Part shown: piece by piece, positions 17,807-27,218 of the stretch
Numbering within the stretch: the stretch's first letter is position 1
Layout of the letters: each line of letters starts with the position of its first letter
DNA from: JBBQNY01 sp038255255
GTDB taxonomy: Bacteria; Pseudomonadota; Gammaproteobacteria; Xanthomonadales; Ahniellaceae
Assembly (NCBI GenBank): GCA_038255255.1
Contig: JBBSLL010000001.1
Coordinates: 62,001-126,000 of the forward strand
DNA length: 64,000 nt
Direction: 5' to 3'
The notes under the pieces: model-generated
The model's input: the letters and a program-made list of their open reading frames with translations, nothing else
What the model was told of the DNA's origin: nothing
Database searches by the model: none
Position numbers and translations under genes: made by a program

Positions 17807-19098
17807 TGTCGGCCGCGGTCACCACCGGCGCGGCCACGCCCGGGCGGTTGCGGTCGCTGATTGGCGGGTCGGTCGGCAACCTCGTCGAGTGGTACGACTG
17901 GTACGTCTACTCGGCGTTCGCGCTGTACTTCGCGAAGAGCTTTTTCCCGCAGGGCGACTCCACCGCGCAATTGCTCAACGTTGCCGCCGTGTTCGCGGTC
18001 GGTTTCCTGATGCGTCCGCTCGGTGGCTGGCTGCTCGGCTGGTACGCGGATCGCCACGGTCGCCGCGCAGCGCTGACGCTGTCGGTACTGATGATGTGCG
18101 CGGGCTCCCTGATGATCGCGCTGACTCCAGGCTACGCCACGATTGGCGTGGCGGCGCCGGTGCTGTTGGTCGTCGCGCGGCTGCTGCAGGGTCTTTCGGT
18201 GGGCGGCGAGTACGCCGCCTCGGCAACGTACATGAGCGAGATCGCCGGCGCGAAGCGGCGCGGATTCATCGCGAGCTTCCAGTACGTGACGCTCATCATG
18301 GGCCAGCTCGTCGCGCTCGGCGTGCTGCTGGTGCTGCAGGCCACGATGTCCGAAGCCGATCTCGAGCACTGGGGCTGGCGCGTGCCGTTCGTGATCGGCG
18401 CGCTGTGCGCCGTAGTCGCCCTGTTCCTGCGGCGCGGCATCCTCGAAACGGATTCGTTCAACGCCATCCCCCTGGCCGAGCGCCGCGGGTCGATCCGCGC
18501 GCTGCTGGCCTATCCGCGCGAATTGCTGTTCGTTCTCGGGCTCGGCATGGGCGGCTCGCTCGCGTTCTACACGTTCACCACCTACGTGCAGAAATTCCTC
18601 GTGAACACCGCGGGCTGGACCAAGCCCGCGGCGACCCAGCTCTCCACGCTCACGCTCGTCGTTTTCATGCTGCTGCAGCCGCTGTTCGGCGCCCTGTCGG
18701 ACCGCGTCGGCCGCCGGCCGCTGTTGATCGCGTTCGGCGCGCTGGGCGTCGTCGGTACCGTGCCTGTCATGGGTGCACTGGCTGGCGTGCAGGATTTCTG
18801 GACCGCATTCGTGCTGGTGATGGCCGCGCTGATAGTACTCAGTTGCTACACGTCGATTGCCGGCGTGTTCAAGGCCGAACTGTTTCCGGCCAACGTCCGC
18901 GCACTCGGTGTGGGTTTGCCCTATGCGATCGGCGTCTCGCTGTTCGGCGGAACCGCCGAATACATCGCGCTGTGGCTCAAGTCCATCGGCCACGAATCCT
19001 GGTTCTACTGGTACGTCACCGCATGCATAGGCGTGGCGCTGACCGTGGCGCTGCTGATGCCCGACCCGCGCAAGCATTCGCGTATCGTCGAGCCCTGA
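17806..19098 (+). CDS. MFS transporter, metabolite:H+ symporter (MHS) family
   Basis: A 430-residue protein with 12 membrane segments. The ATG at 17806 shares its first base with the upstream stop codon. The beginning (GGSVGNLVEWYDWYVYSAFALYF) and GWYADRHGRRAALTLSVLMM are typical of alpha-ketoglutarate permease-like MHS proteins, with RLLQGLSVGGEYAASATYM in the fourth to fifth helices. These import dicarboxylates or other organic acids with protons. The coupled protease gene gives no further clue about the substrate. Confidence 0.92.
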   Translation: MSAAVTTGAATPGRLRSLIGGSVGNLVEWYDWYVYSAFALYFAKSFFPQGDSTAQLLNVAAVFAVGFLMRPLGGWLLGWYADRHGRRAALTLSVLMMCAGSLMIALTPGYATIGVAAPVLLVVARLLQGLSVGGEYAASATYMSEIAGAKRRGFIASFQYVTLIMGQLVALGVLLVLQATMSEADLEHWGWRVPFVIGALCAVVALFLRRGILETDSFNAIPLAERRGSIRALLAYPRELLFVLGLGMGGSLAFYTFTTYVQKFLVNTAGWTKPAATQLSTLTLVVFMLLQPLFGALSDRVGRRPLLIAFGALGVVGTVPVMGALAGVQDFWTAFVLVMAALIVLSCYTSIAGVFKAELFPANVRALGVGLPYAIGVSLFGGTAEYIALWLKSIGHESWFYWYVTACIGVALTVALLMPDPRKHSRIVEP

Positions 19099-19112
19099 GT
19101 TCCTCAGCCGTC

Positions 19113-19187
19113 TTAGGTCAGGTCGGCTCTGCCGACCTGACGTTGGTGGTGGGTGGCGTCAGCTCGGCAGAGCCGACCTGACCTACC
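19113..19187. repeat. REP doublet (family A), GTCAGGTCGGC...GCCGACCTGAC
   Basis: Two hairpins, TAGGTCAGGTCGGCTCTGCC and its near-exact inverted copy, are separated by about 15 bases, so the pair folds as a larger hairpin (REPIN/BIME-like). It lies between two convergent genes, and the TAG stop of the M28 peptidase gene (19183-19185) lies inside the right arm. Related elements are at about 21,281-21,408 and 23,785-23,864. Confidence 0.85.
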
Positions 19188-20775
19188 TTGTGGGCGGTGG
19201 CGGCGCCGGCGCAGCAGGCGGCGCCACGGCGACGCCGAAATCGACGTCGGCATTGGCGGCCAGCCAGAGCAACGCGGCCCACGCCGCAGTGTTCTGGTCG
19301 ATCGCCTGTTTGTCGATCTTGTCGAGCGTGTCGTTGTCGGTGTGGTGATAGTCGAAGTAGGTTGTGCCGTCCTGCGCGAGGGAAAACCACGGCACTCCCT
19401 GGGCAACGAGCGCGGTGAGGTCCGGCCCGGCAGTACCTGCGGTGTCCGTCCATTCGACGCCGAGGGGCGCGAGCACCTGCGCGATCTCGCGCATGACGCG
19501 AATACCTCCGGCGCCGGCCGCCGCGCGCAAGGCGTAAACGCGGCCCGCGCCAAAATCCGATTCGCCGACGAGCACATGCTTTTCGCCGGCAGCGAGCGCT
19601 GCCGCGGCGTAGGCCTTTCCGCCCCAGATGCCGTGTTCCTCGTTTGCGAAAGCCACCACGCGCAGGGTGCGCGCCGGCTTTCGATCGAGCTTGCCGATGG
19701 CGAACACGGCACCTGCGGTAATGCCGATGCCGGCGGCATCGTCGAGCGCACCGGTGCCGAGGTCCCATGAATCCAGGTGTGCGCCGGCCAATACGATCTC
19801 GTCGGGCCGCGTGCTCCCGGTTATTTCGGCGATGACGTTGTGGGAGTGAACTTCGCCATCAAGGCCCACGTCGAGCGCGAGCCGGATACGCACGGGACGA
19901 CCGCGTTCGAGCAGGCGCGAAAGCAGGTTGGCATCCGGATTGGAAAGCGCCGCGGCGGGAATCTCGGTTTCAATGAGCGGCAAACCCGATGCGGATTTCG
20001 GCGCGGCAGCTACGCGCTCGGCGTCGGCGAGCGCCGTCGTCAACGACAATCCCATGCCCGTGTGCGGGAACCGGTTGTTGTCGGTGCCGATCGACCGGAT
20101 CAGGAGGGCGACCGCGCCGAGCCTCGCCGCAGCGGTGGAGCCTTCGGAACGTGCTGTCACCGCCGGTGTATACCCTGCGCCATCGCGAAGCCGTTCCATG
20201 CGGTTGCCGATGTACACGATGCGGCCTCGCACGTCCTCCGCGCTGGCTGCCTGGAGCGCCGCGAGTGTCGAGAACGCGACGACCTCTGCCTCGATCGGCG
20301 CCGCGCCGGTGCCTTTCGAGTAGCCGAGCGCACGCACAGCGAGTGAATGCGGGAACGGAGCGATCACTTCCGCCGATTCGGAGCGCCTCAGCCATTTGGG
20401 ATACGTGACGGGCTGTACCCATACCTTGTCGAATCCGAGTTCCCTGTACTTCGCCTGCGCCCACGCGACAGCGCGCGCATCGTTCGGGGAACCTGGCATG
20501 CGCGCGCCAACCTCGGTGGTGAGCGACTCGGCGATCAGGAAGGCTTCGCTGCCGCGTACCAGCCGATCGCGCAGCTTCACGGCGGCAGCGATGTCGGCGG
20601 ACTTGAGTACCGGTTCCGTGGGAGGCGGGGCGGGGTCGACGTTCGGTACTGAAGCGTCAGCTTTCGTCTGCGCAAACGCCGCCCCGGAGGTGAGGGCGGC
20701 GGCGAACGCGGTCGCGACAAACAACAGCGATGCCGCCACCCGACGCGGGGCTGTCGTGCCGATTGCTGGGGCCAT
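19183..20775 (-). CDS. Secreted M28-family zinc aminopeptidase
   Basis: A 530-residue protein. The start at 20775 begins a signal peptide (VAASLLFVATAFAAALTSGAAFAQ). A protease-associated domain (about residues 150-280, with GRIVYIGNRM and AAARLGAVALLIRS) precedes the peptidase domain with zinc ligands His and Asp in GAHLDSWDLGTGALDDAAGI, Glu-Glu in FANEEHGIWGG and a late His in YFDYHHTDNDTLDK. It should remove N-terminal residues from peptides in the periplasm or outside. The start codon overlaps the mscL stop (TGATG), which is unusual company for a peptidase. A frame open upstream through mscL is shadow. Confidence 0.92.
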   Translation of the reverse strand: MAPAIGTTAPRRVAASLLFVATAFAAALTSGAAFAQTKADASVPNVDPAPPPTEPVLKSADIAAAVKLRDRLVRGSEAFLIAESLTTEVGARMPGSPNDARAVAWAQAKYRELGFDKVWVQPVTYPKWLRRSESAEVIAPFPHSLAVRALGYSKGTGAAPIEAEVVAFSTLAALQAASAEDVRGRIVYIGNRMERLRDGAGYTPAVTARSEGSTAAARLGAVALLIRSIGTDNNRFPHTGMGLSLTTALADAERVAAAPKSASGLPLIETEIPAAALSNPDANLLSRLLERGRPVRIRLALDVGLDGEVHSHNVIAEITGSTRPDEIVLAGAHLDSWDLGTGALDDAAGIGITAGAVFAIGKLDRKPARTLRVVAFANEEHGIWGGKAYAAAALAAGEKHVLVGESDFGAGRVYALRAAAGAGGIRVMREIAQVLAPLGVEWTDTAGTAGPDLTALVAQGVPWFSLAQDGTTYFDYHHTDNDTLDKIDKQAIDQNTAAWAALLWLAANADVDFGVAVAPPAAPAPPPPTR

Positions 20776-21191
20776 CAGGAAACGCGCGCCCGCAGCAGGT
20801 CGCGGATCTCGGTCAGCAGCAGCACGTCCGCGGGCGGCGCAGCAGGCTCGGGTTCCGGCTGCCGGCGGAAGCGGTTCACTGCCTTGACCACCATGAAGAT
20901 GGCGAACGCGACAATCACGAAATCCAGCAACGACTGCAGCAGCATTCCATACTTCAGGAGCACCGGCGCGGCGATTTCCTTGCCGACAGCATCGAACTCG
21001 CCGGCCTTGAGGACGACCGCGGCGTCCGAGAGGTCGAAGCCGCCGAGCAGCATGCCCATGGTCGGCATGATGATTCCGTCGACGAATGCCGTGACGATCT
21101 TGCTGAAGGCAGCGCCGATAACCACCGCGACAGCGAGGTCGAGCACGTTGCCGCGCATCGCGAACTCGCGGAATTCTTTCATCATGGACAT
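20775..21191 (-). CDS. mscL: Large-conductance mechanosensitive channel
   Basis: A 138-residue inner-membrane channel that opens under membrane tension to release solutes on osmotic downshock. It has the standard start (MKEFREFAMRGNVLDLAVAV), the first helix with GAAFSKIVTAFVDGIIMP and the second helix LLDFVIVAFAIFMVVKAVN, then a charged C-terminal helix (LLTEIRDLLRA). I chose the ATG at 21191 because GGGGAG lies seven bases upstream; two further in-frame ATGs follow within 10 bases. The periplasmic loop is of normal length. It overlaps the downstream M28 peptidase gene by one base. Confidence 0.95.
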   Translation of the reverse strand: MSMMKEFREFAMRGNVLDLAVAVVIGAAFSKIVTAFVDGIIMPTMGMLLGGFDLSDAAVVLKAGEFDAVGKEIAAPVLLKYGMLLQSLLDFVIVAFAIFMVVKAVNRFRRQPEPEPAAPPADVLLLTEIRDLLRARVS

Positions 21192-21280
21192 GGACGGTCT
21201 CCCCGGCGACGAACGAAAACACAGTCTAGACAGTCGCCCTTTCGGCGTCAGGCCCCGCAATGCCCGTCGTTTCGACGTAA

Positions 21281-21408
21281 GTCAGGTCGCCTGCGGGGAC
21301 CATTACGGCACGCTGGGTCAGGTCGGCGCGCCGACCTGACCTACAGGGTCCGGCTCGCGCCTCTTGTTTCGATGTAGGTCAGGTCGCCTGCGGCGACCTG
21401 ACGTCAGG
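21281..21408. repeat. Cluster of family-A REP elements
   Basis: Between mscL and the FAH-family gene there is a half element (GTCAGGTCGCCTGCGGGGAC, 21281-21300), a full hairpin (GTCAGGTCGGCGCGCCGACCTGAC within 21317-21344) and another hairpin (GTAGGTCAGGTCGCCTGCGG...CGACCTGAC, 21374-21402, followed by GTCAGG). All share the GTCAGGTCG core. Confidence 0.85.
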
Positions 21409-21410
21409 CC

Positions 21411-22106
21411 TCAATGGCCGATGCGCAGTTCCAGGCGCGCGGTGTCGGCAAACGTCGCGACCACGCGGTCGCCGCGTACCAGCGGCCCCACGCCGGCCGG
21501 AGTGCCCGTGAAGATGAGATCGCCGGCAGCGAGCTCGAACAATTTCGACAGCTCGTGGAGGATCGCCGGCACGTCGAAGATCATCTCGCCGATATCCGCA
21601 CGCTGCCGAACCTCTCCGTTGACCACGATTGCGAGTTCGCCGTGTGTCGGATGGCCGATCTTGCCGGAGCGGTGGATGGCGGAAATCGGCGCCGAACCAT
21701 CGAACCCTTTGGCCGTGTCCCACGGCAGGCCTTTCGCTTTCGCCGCCGCCTGCAGGTCGCGGCGGGTCAGGTCGATGCCGACCGCATAGCCGAACACGTG
21801 CCCAAGCGCGGCCCCGGGTTCGATGTCATTGCCGCCGCTGCCGAGCGCAACGACCAGCTCCACCTCGTGGTGAAGGTTGGAAGTGCCGCGCGGATACGCG
21901 AGCGTGGCGCCATCGGCGACCACCGCGTCGGCAGGCTTCATGAAGAACGTCGGCGTTTCGCGATCCACCGGCGCGCCCATCTCGCGCGCGTGCTCGGCAT
22001 AGTTGCGGCCCACGCAGTAAATGCGGCGCACAGGGAATCGAAGGGTGGAGCCGGCAACCGCCACGGTGGGCGACGGCGACTTCGGAATGGCGAAAATGTC
22101 TGACAT
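21411..22106 (-). CDS. Fumarylacetoacetate hydrolase (FAH)-family protein
   Basis: A 231-residue enzyme of the FAH superfamily, which hydrolyses or decarboxylates beta-diketo acids using a divalent metal. The signatures are CVGRNYAEHAREMG, FFMKPADAVV, the metal ligands in HHEVELVVALG, GYAVGIDLTRRDLQ and the C-terminal GDLIFTGTPAGVGPL. The length and KGFDGSAP segment fit the short fumarylpyruvate hydrolase or acylpyruvase group (YcgM-like). The exact substrate is not determined. The chosen ATG begins MSDIFAIPKS; a longer frame upstream runs through direct repeats and is unlikely to be coding. Confidence 0.88.
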   Translation of the reverse strand: MSDIFAIPKSPSPTVAVAGSTLRFPVRRIYCVGRNYAEHAREMGAPVDRETPTFFMKPADAVVADGATLAYPRGTSNLHHEVELVVALGSGGNDIEPGAALGHVFGYAVGIDLTRRDLQAAAKAKGLPWDTAKGFDGSAPISAIHRSGKIGHPTHGELAIVVNGEVRQRADIGEMIFDVPAILHELSKLFELAAGDLIFTGTPAGVGPLVRGDRVVATFADTARLELRIGH

Positions 22107-22438
22107 GGAGCTGGGAGCCGACGAATGGAGCCGTGAGTTTGCCATGCATGAGCGGGGAAGCGCTTCCGCTGGAACAGCGCGAGTCGCAACCTGCACGTCC
22201 CAACCGTCCGTGATCCCGTCGCGGTGAGTCGCAACCTGCACGCAAACATGCCTCGCACCCGTGGCGGTCGGTCGCGATCTACACGTAATCATCACGTTTC
22301 GTTCGGATCTTGCTCCGATTCATTGGGCGCGCTGCCCGAAGATGATGCCTGTCACCAGCAACGGGTGACGAATGGCGGGGTGACGCGTCGCGCGACGCCG
22401 GTCAAACTTGGTCACATGAATACCGTAGTCTCCTCGCA
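22107..22438. other. 332-base intergenic gap with three direct repeats
   Basis: No convincing gene on either strand. It must hold the promoters of the divergent FAH and efflux adaptor genes. At 22181, 22226 and 22269 lie three copies of a 17-base direct repeat (GAGTCGCAACCTGCACG twice exactly, the third diverged as CGGTCGCGATCTACACG), spaced 43-45 bases. Confidence 0.6.
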
Positions 22439-23701
22439 ATGAACGAACCCGCCGATCTCCTCAGGGAATTGCGTATCGACCGCAGCGCGCCGCCCCCTCG
22501 CCAGGGTGAAGCGCGTCTCTGGACCTGGATCGCGGCCGTCGTCGCCACGGTCGTGGTGGCCTCGGCTGCGCTGTGGTGGTTCGGCGCGCGCGGCGGAGTC
22601 GAAGTGCGCAGCGCGCCGGTCGAGTCGGTGACGGACAGCGGCGGCAGTGCTTCGAACTCCGTGCTGGACGCGACCGGGTACGTCACCGCGCGTCGGCAGG
22701 CGACGGTGTCGGCCAAGATCACCGGCAAGGTTTCCGAGCTACTCATCGAGGAAGGACAGCGGGTCGAGAAAGGACAGGTGCTCGCGCGGCTGGAGCCGAT
22801 CGACGCCGAAGCGCAGCGCAAGCTGTCGCAGTCGCAGCTCGCCGCCGCGCGCAGCGAAGTCTCGCGGGCGCAGGTGCAACTGGCGCTGGCCGAAAAGACC
22901 GTGCGCCGCCAGCGCGAATTGCGCAGCCGCAACATCGTGGCGCAGTCGCAGCTCGACCAGGCCGAGTCCGAGCGCGACGGCCTGCGGGTTGCCGTCACCA
23001 GCGCCACGCGCAACGTCCAGGTCGCCGCCGACAGCCTCTTGCTGTCCGACATCGCGCTCGACAACACCGTGGTGCGTGCGCCGTTCGCGGGCGTGATCGT
23101 CGCCAAGGCCGCGCAGGAAGGCGAGATCGTGTCGCCGATTTCCGGCGGCGGCGGCTTCACGCGCACCGGCATCGGCACACTGGTCGATATGGATTCGCTC
23201 GAGGTGCAGGTCGACGTCAACGAGGCCTACATCGGGCGCGTGCAGCCCAGGATGCCCGTCGAGGCGGTGCTCAACGCCTATCCGGAGTGGAAAATTCCGG
23301 CGGAGGTCATCGCCATCGTGCCGACCGCGGACCGCGGCAAGGCCACGGTCAAGGTGCGCATCGCGCTGCTCGAGAAAGATGCGCGCATCGTTCCGGAGAT
23401 GGGCGTCAAGGTGAGCTTCCTGGAGCCGAAGGCGACGGCGCCGGCGAACGCCGCGCCGGTGCAGACGCTGGTCGTGCCCGCGGGAGCCCTGGTGGAAGTC
23501 GAAGGCGAGGACAAGGTCTTCGTCGTCGTCGACGGGCGTGCGCGCCAGCGTGACGTGTCGCTGGGCCGGACGCTCGGCGAGAACCGCGAAATCCGCGACG
23601 GCGTGCGCGCCGGCGAGATCGTGGTCGTCGATCCGCCTGAAGGCCTCAAGGACGGCGCGCGCGTGCGCGAAGCCGACGCCGAGTCGGACGACGCCCCGTG
23701 A
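22439..23701 (+). CDS. HlyD/MacA-type efflux adaptor
   Basis: A 420-residue membrane-anchored periplasmic adaptor. One transmembrane helix (WIAAVVATVVVASAALWWF, residues about 30-48) is followed by a lipoyl half (VSELLIEEGQRVEKGQVLARL), an alpha-helical hairpin (residues about 120-200), the second lipoyl half (VRAPFAGVIVAKAAQEGEIV) and barrel domains. It opens a four-gene operon with an ATPase and two permeases, the arrangement of MacAB-like tripartite exporters. No outer-membrane factor gene is in the window. Confidence 0.92.
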   Translation: MNEPADLLRELRIDRSAPPPRQGEARLWTWIAAVVATVVVASAALWWFGARGGVEVRSAPVESVTDSGGSASNSVLDATGYVTARRQATVSAKITGKVSELLIEEGQRVEKGQVLARLEPIDAEAQRKLSQSQLAAARSEVSRAQVQLALAEKTVRRQRELRSRNIVAQSQLDQAESERDGLRVAVTSATRNVQVAADSLLLSDIALDNTVVRAPFAGVIVAKAAQEGEIVSPISGGGGFTRTGIGTLVDMDSLEVQVDVNEAYIGRVQPRMPVEAVLNAYPEWKIPAEVIAIVPTADRGKATVKVRIALLEKDARIVPEMGVKVSFLEPKATAPANAAPVQTLVVPAGALVEVEGEDKVFVVVDGRARQRDVSLGRTLGENREIRDGVRAGEIVVVDPPEGLKDGARVREADAESDDAP

Positions 23702-23784
23702 ACGAGCAATCTTCTGAACTCGCGCCGCCAGGCGCGATGGCTGTCGCCTGTTCGATCGGCAGCATGGTGTCGCGCCCTGCTTTT

Positions 23785-23864
23785 GCAGGTCAGGTCGCGC
23801 AGCGACTTGACGGTAGCCCTCGGCGCGTACTGACGTCAGGTCGGCCGAGCCGACCTGACCTACG
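23785..23864. repeat. REP doublet (family A) inside the ABC exporter operon
   Basis: Two hairpins, GCAGGTCAGGTCGCGCAGCG and GTCAGGTCGGCCGAGCCGAC, in inverted orientation lie in the 253-base gap between adaptor and ATPase genes. This could affect transcript stability between the first gene and the rest. Confidence 0.8.
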
Positions 23865-23954
23865 CAGAGCGCCCGCATTCGCCATTTCCGGCGCGCCGTA
23901 CGGCGCGATCCACATTCCCCATAAATCCAGCGCGTTGCCAGGAGCTCCCCGACC

Positions 23955-24650
<696 letters not shown>

Positions 24651-24662
24651 AACTGGTTCCCT

Positions 24663-24683
24663 TCTCCCCGCTGTACGGGGAGA
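24663..24683. repeat. TCTCCCCG/CGGGGAGA inverted repeat
   Basis: Eight-base arms with a five-base loop between the ATPase and first permease genes; same broad palindrome type as at 921, 12668 and 28529. Confidence 0.65.
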
Positions 24684-24740
24684 GGGAAGGATGACGTAGC
24701 GGTACGGAGCTGCACCTGACTTTGTGGGAGTAAGCGTCAC

Positions 24741-25898
24741 ATGAAATATTTCGAGTTGATCTGGACCGCGCTGTTCCGCAGCCGCACGCGCACGCTGCTC
24801 ACGCTGTTGTCGGTCGCAGCGGCCTTTCTGCTCTTCGGCCTGCTCGACTCCGTGCGCGTTGCATTCAATTCGAGCACCAATGTCGCGGGCTACGACCGCC
24901 TGATCACGTCATCCAAACTGTCGATCACGCAGATGCTGCCGTATAGCCTCACGCCGAAGGTCGAAGCGGTCCCGGGCGTCAGGAAGGCCGTGTACGCCGC
25001 GTGGTTCGGCGGTTACTACCGTGATCCGAAGGACTTCTTCCCGAACTTTTCCGTCGGCCCAGGCTTCTTCGACGTCTATCCGGAGTACCAGATTCCGAAG
25101 ACCCAGGTCACAGCATTCGAGAACACGCGCACCGGCGCTGTCGTCGGCGAGGCGCTGGCGAAGAAGTATGGCTGGAAGATCGGCGACAACATCCCGATGC
25201 AGGCGACGATCTTCCCCACTGGTGGCAGCAATACGTGGCAGATGACGCTGGTCGGCATCTTCAAGGTGACTGACGCGAAGCGCGAAGGCGAGGAAAAGCA
25301 GCTCGTCTTCAACTGGAAATACTTCGACGAAGCCAACGATTTCGTCAAGAGCCGCGTTGGCTGGTACATCGTCAAGCTGGACGACGCGGGCGATGCGACG
25401 CAGGTCGCGCGCGCCATTGACGCGATCTCCGAAAATTCCGATCACGAGACCAAGACCCAGACCGAGCAGGCATTCAACCAGGCTTTCATCAAGCAGTTCG
25501 CCGACATCGGCCTCATCGTCACCGCAATCATGGCGGCGGTGTTCTTCACGCTCGTGCTGCTGACGGGGAACACCGTTTCCCAGTCGATGCGCGAGCGGAT
25601 CCCCGAGCTCGCGGTGCTGAAGACGCTGGGTTTCTCCAACCGCGCAGTGCTGTGGCTGGTGCTCGGCGAGGCGGTCCTCCTGCTGTTCCTCGGCGGAGCT
25701 CTCGGCATCGGGCTCGCTCAGGTGATGATCCCGAGCATCAGCGCCGCCAGCGGCGGCATCGTCTCGCTCCCCTCCATCCCGCCCGAGACATGGGCCGTCG
25801 GCTTCGCACTCATGCTGGCGATCGGCATCGCGGTCGGCATCCTGCCGGCGCTGCGCGCGATGCGGCTGAACATCGTCGATGCGCTGGCGAATCGCTAA
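24741..25898 (+). CDS. ABC exporter permease 1 (FtsX/MacB type)
   Basis: A 385-residue protein with one N-terminal membrane helix (TLLTLLSVAAAFLLFGLL), a periplasmic MacB-like domain of about 220 residues and three C-terminal helices beginning near residue 255. The motif ELAVLKTLGFSNRAV in the second cytosolic loop is the FtsX coupling signature. A GGGAG ribosome site precedes the ATG. Its partner permease follows 12 bases later, so the exporter is probably a heterodimer rather than the MacB homodimer with a fused ATPase. Confidence 0.92.
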   Translation: MKYFELIWTALFRSRTRTLLTLLSVAAAFLLFGLLDSVRVAFNSSTNVAGYDRLITSSKLSITQMLPYSLTPKVEAVPGVRKAVYAAWFGGYYRDPKDFFPNFSVGPGFFDVYPEYQIPKTQVTAFENTRTGAVVGEALAKKYGWKIGDNIPMQATIFPTGGSNTWQMTLVGIFKVTDAKREGEEKQLVFNWKYFDEANDFVKSRVGWYIVKLDDAGDATQVARAIDAISENSDHETKTQTEQAFNQAFIKQFADIGLIVTAIMAAVFFTLVLLTGNTVSQSMRERIPELAVLKTLGFSNRAVLWLVLGEAVLLLFLGGALGIGLAQVMIPSISAASGGIVSLPSIPPETWAVGFALMLAIGIAVGILPALRAMRLNIVDALANR

Positions 25899-25910
25899 GG
25901 ACCTGACGAC

Positions 25911-27218
25911 ATGAAGAAACTGCTGGGAAACATCGTCGTCCTGCTCGCGCTGGCCGCGGGCCTCGCCGCCTGGATCATGCTTCCCTGGTATGGAGTGCTG
26001 GCGCTCGCGGCGGCGCTCGCGCTGTGGTTGGCGCTCACCGCCAAGGGTCGCCAGACGACAGCCGTTGCCGCGGTCGGCGTCGGCAGCCTGCGCGAGCGCG
26101 CCAGCGCGTCTGCAGTGATCGTCATCGGCATCGCCGGCGTGGTCGCCACGCTCGTCGCGATGCTGGCGATGGGCGAGGGCTTCGAACAGACGCTCAAGGG
26201 GACGGGCAGCGAGACGAGTGCAATCCTGTTGCGCGGCGGTTCGCAGGCGGAGACCAACTCCGTGATCCTGCGCGACCAGGTGCCGCTGATCTCGTCCTTG
26301 CCAGGCATCGCGCGCGGGGCGGATGGGCGGCCGTTGATCTCGCCGGAGTTGTCGCAGGTCGTCAACATGGTCACCAAGGCCGACGGTACCGACGCGAATG
26401 CACAGCTGCGCGGCGTCGGCGAGCAGGCGTGGCCGCTGCGTCCGCAAGTCAGGATCGTCGAGGGCCGCAAGTTCAAGCCGGGCCTGCGCGAGCTCATCGC
26501 CGGACGCAAGGCGCAGTCGCAATACAAGGGCCTCGGGGTCGGTGAGGTACTCGAATTCTCGAACCAGCCGTGGACCGTGGTCGGCATCTTCGAGTCGGGC
26601 GATTCACATGAGTCAGAACTCTGGGCCGATGGCGAAGTGCTCGCGTCCACGTACAACCGACAGTCGTTCCAGTCGCTCACCGCGAAACTCGACGGCAAGG
26701 ATGGGCTCAAGAAACTCAAAGCCGCTCTTGCAGAAGATCCTCGCCTCAAGCTCGACGCCTCGACCACGCGCGCCTATTACGGCAAGCAGTCCGAGGGCCT
26801 GACCAAACTGATCCGTGTCCTCGGCATCGTGGTCGGCACGATCATGGGCATCGGCGCGGTGTTCGGTGCGCTCAACACCATGTATGCGGCAGTGGACGGC
26901 CGTGCGCGCGAGATCGGCATGCTGCGCGCGATCGGCTTCCGCGGTTTGCCCGTGGTGACGGCGGTGATGCTGGAAACGATGTTGCTCGCGCTCATCGGCG
27001 GCATCTTCGGCGCCGCGCTCGCCTGGGTGGCGTTCAATGGCTACACCGTGTCGACGCTCAGCTCCAACTTCAGCCAGGTCGTGTTCCAGTTCCGCGTTTC
27101 ACCGGAGTTGCTCTGGACCGGCATCAAGTGGGCGCTCGGCATCGGCCTCGTCGGTGGCCTCTTCCCCGCGCTGCGCGCCGCACGCGTCCCCATCACGACT
27201 GCGCTCCGCGCCGCGTAG
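25911..27218 (+). CDS. ABC exporter permease 2 (FtsX/MacB type)
   Basis: A 435-residue protein with two hydrophobic helices at the N-terminus (VVLLALAAGLAAWIM and VLALAAALALWLAL) before the core FtsX helix (AVIVIGIAGVVATLVAML), a periplasmic domain, and three C-terminal helices with EIGMLRAIGFRGLPVVTAVM. The extra N-terminal helix pair distinguishes it from permease 1. It ends the efflux operon and is followed by a long repeat-filled gap. Confidence 0.92.
   Translation: MKKLLGNIVVLLALAAGLAAWIMLPWYGVLALAAALALWLALTAKGRQTTAVAAVGVGSLRERASASAVIVIGIAGVVATLVAMLAMGEGFEQTLKGTGSETSAILLRGGSQAETNSVILRDQVPLISSLPGIARGADGRPLISPELSQVVNMVTKADGTDANAQLRGVGEQAWPLRPQVRIVEGRKFKPGLRELIAGRKAQSQYKGLGVGEVLEFSNQPWTVVGIFESGDSHESELWADGEVLASTYNRQSFQSLTAKLDGKDGLKKLKAALAEDPRLKLDASTTRAYYGKQSEGLTKLIRVLGIVVGTIMGIGAVFGALNTMYAAVDGRAREIGMLRAIGFRGLPVVTAVMLETMLLALIGGIFGAALAWVAFNGYTVSTLSSNFSQVVFQFRVSPELLWTGIKWALGIGLVGGLFPALRAARVPITTALRAA

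Noticed and set aside
19183..21222. One 679-codon minus-strand frame covering mscL and the peptidase
   Set aside because: The upper part is the wrong frame for MscL, which is encoded in the overlapping frame with all its motifs; the peptidase begins at its own ATG with a signal peptide.
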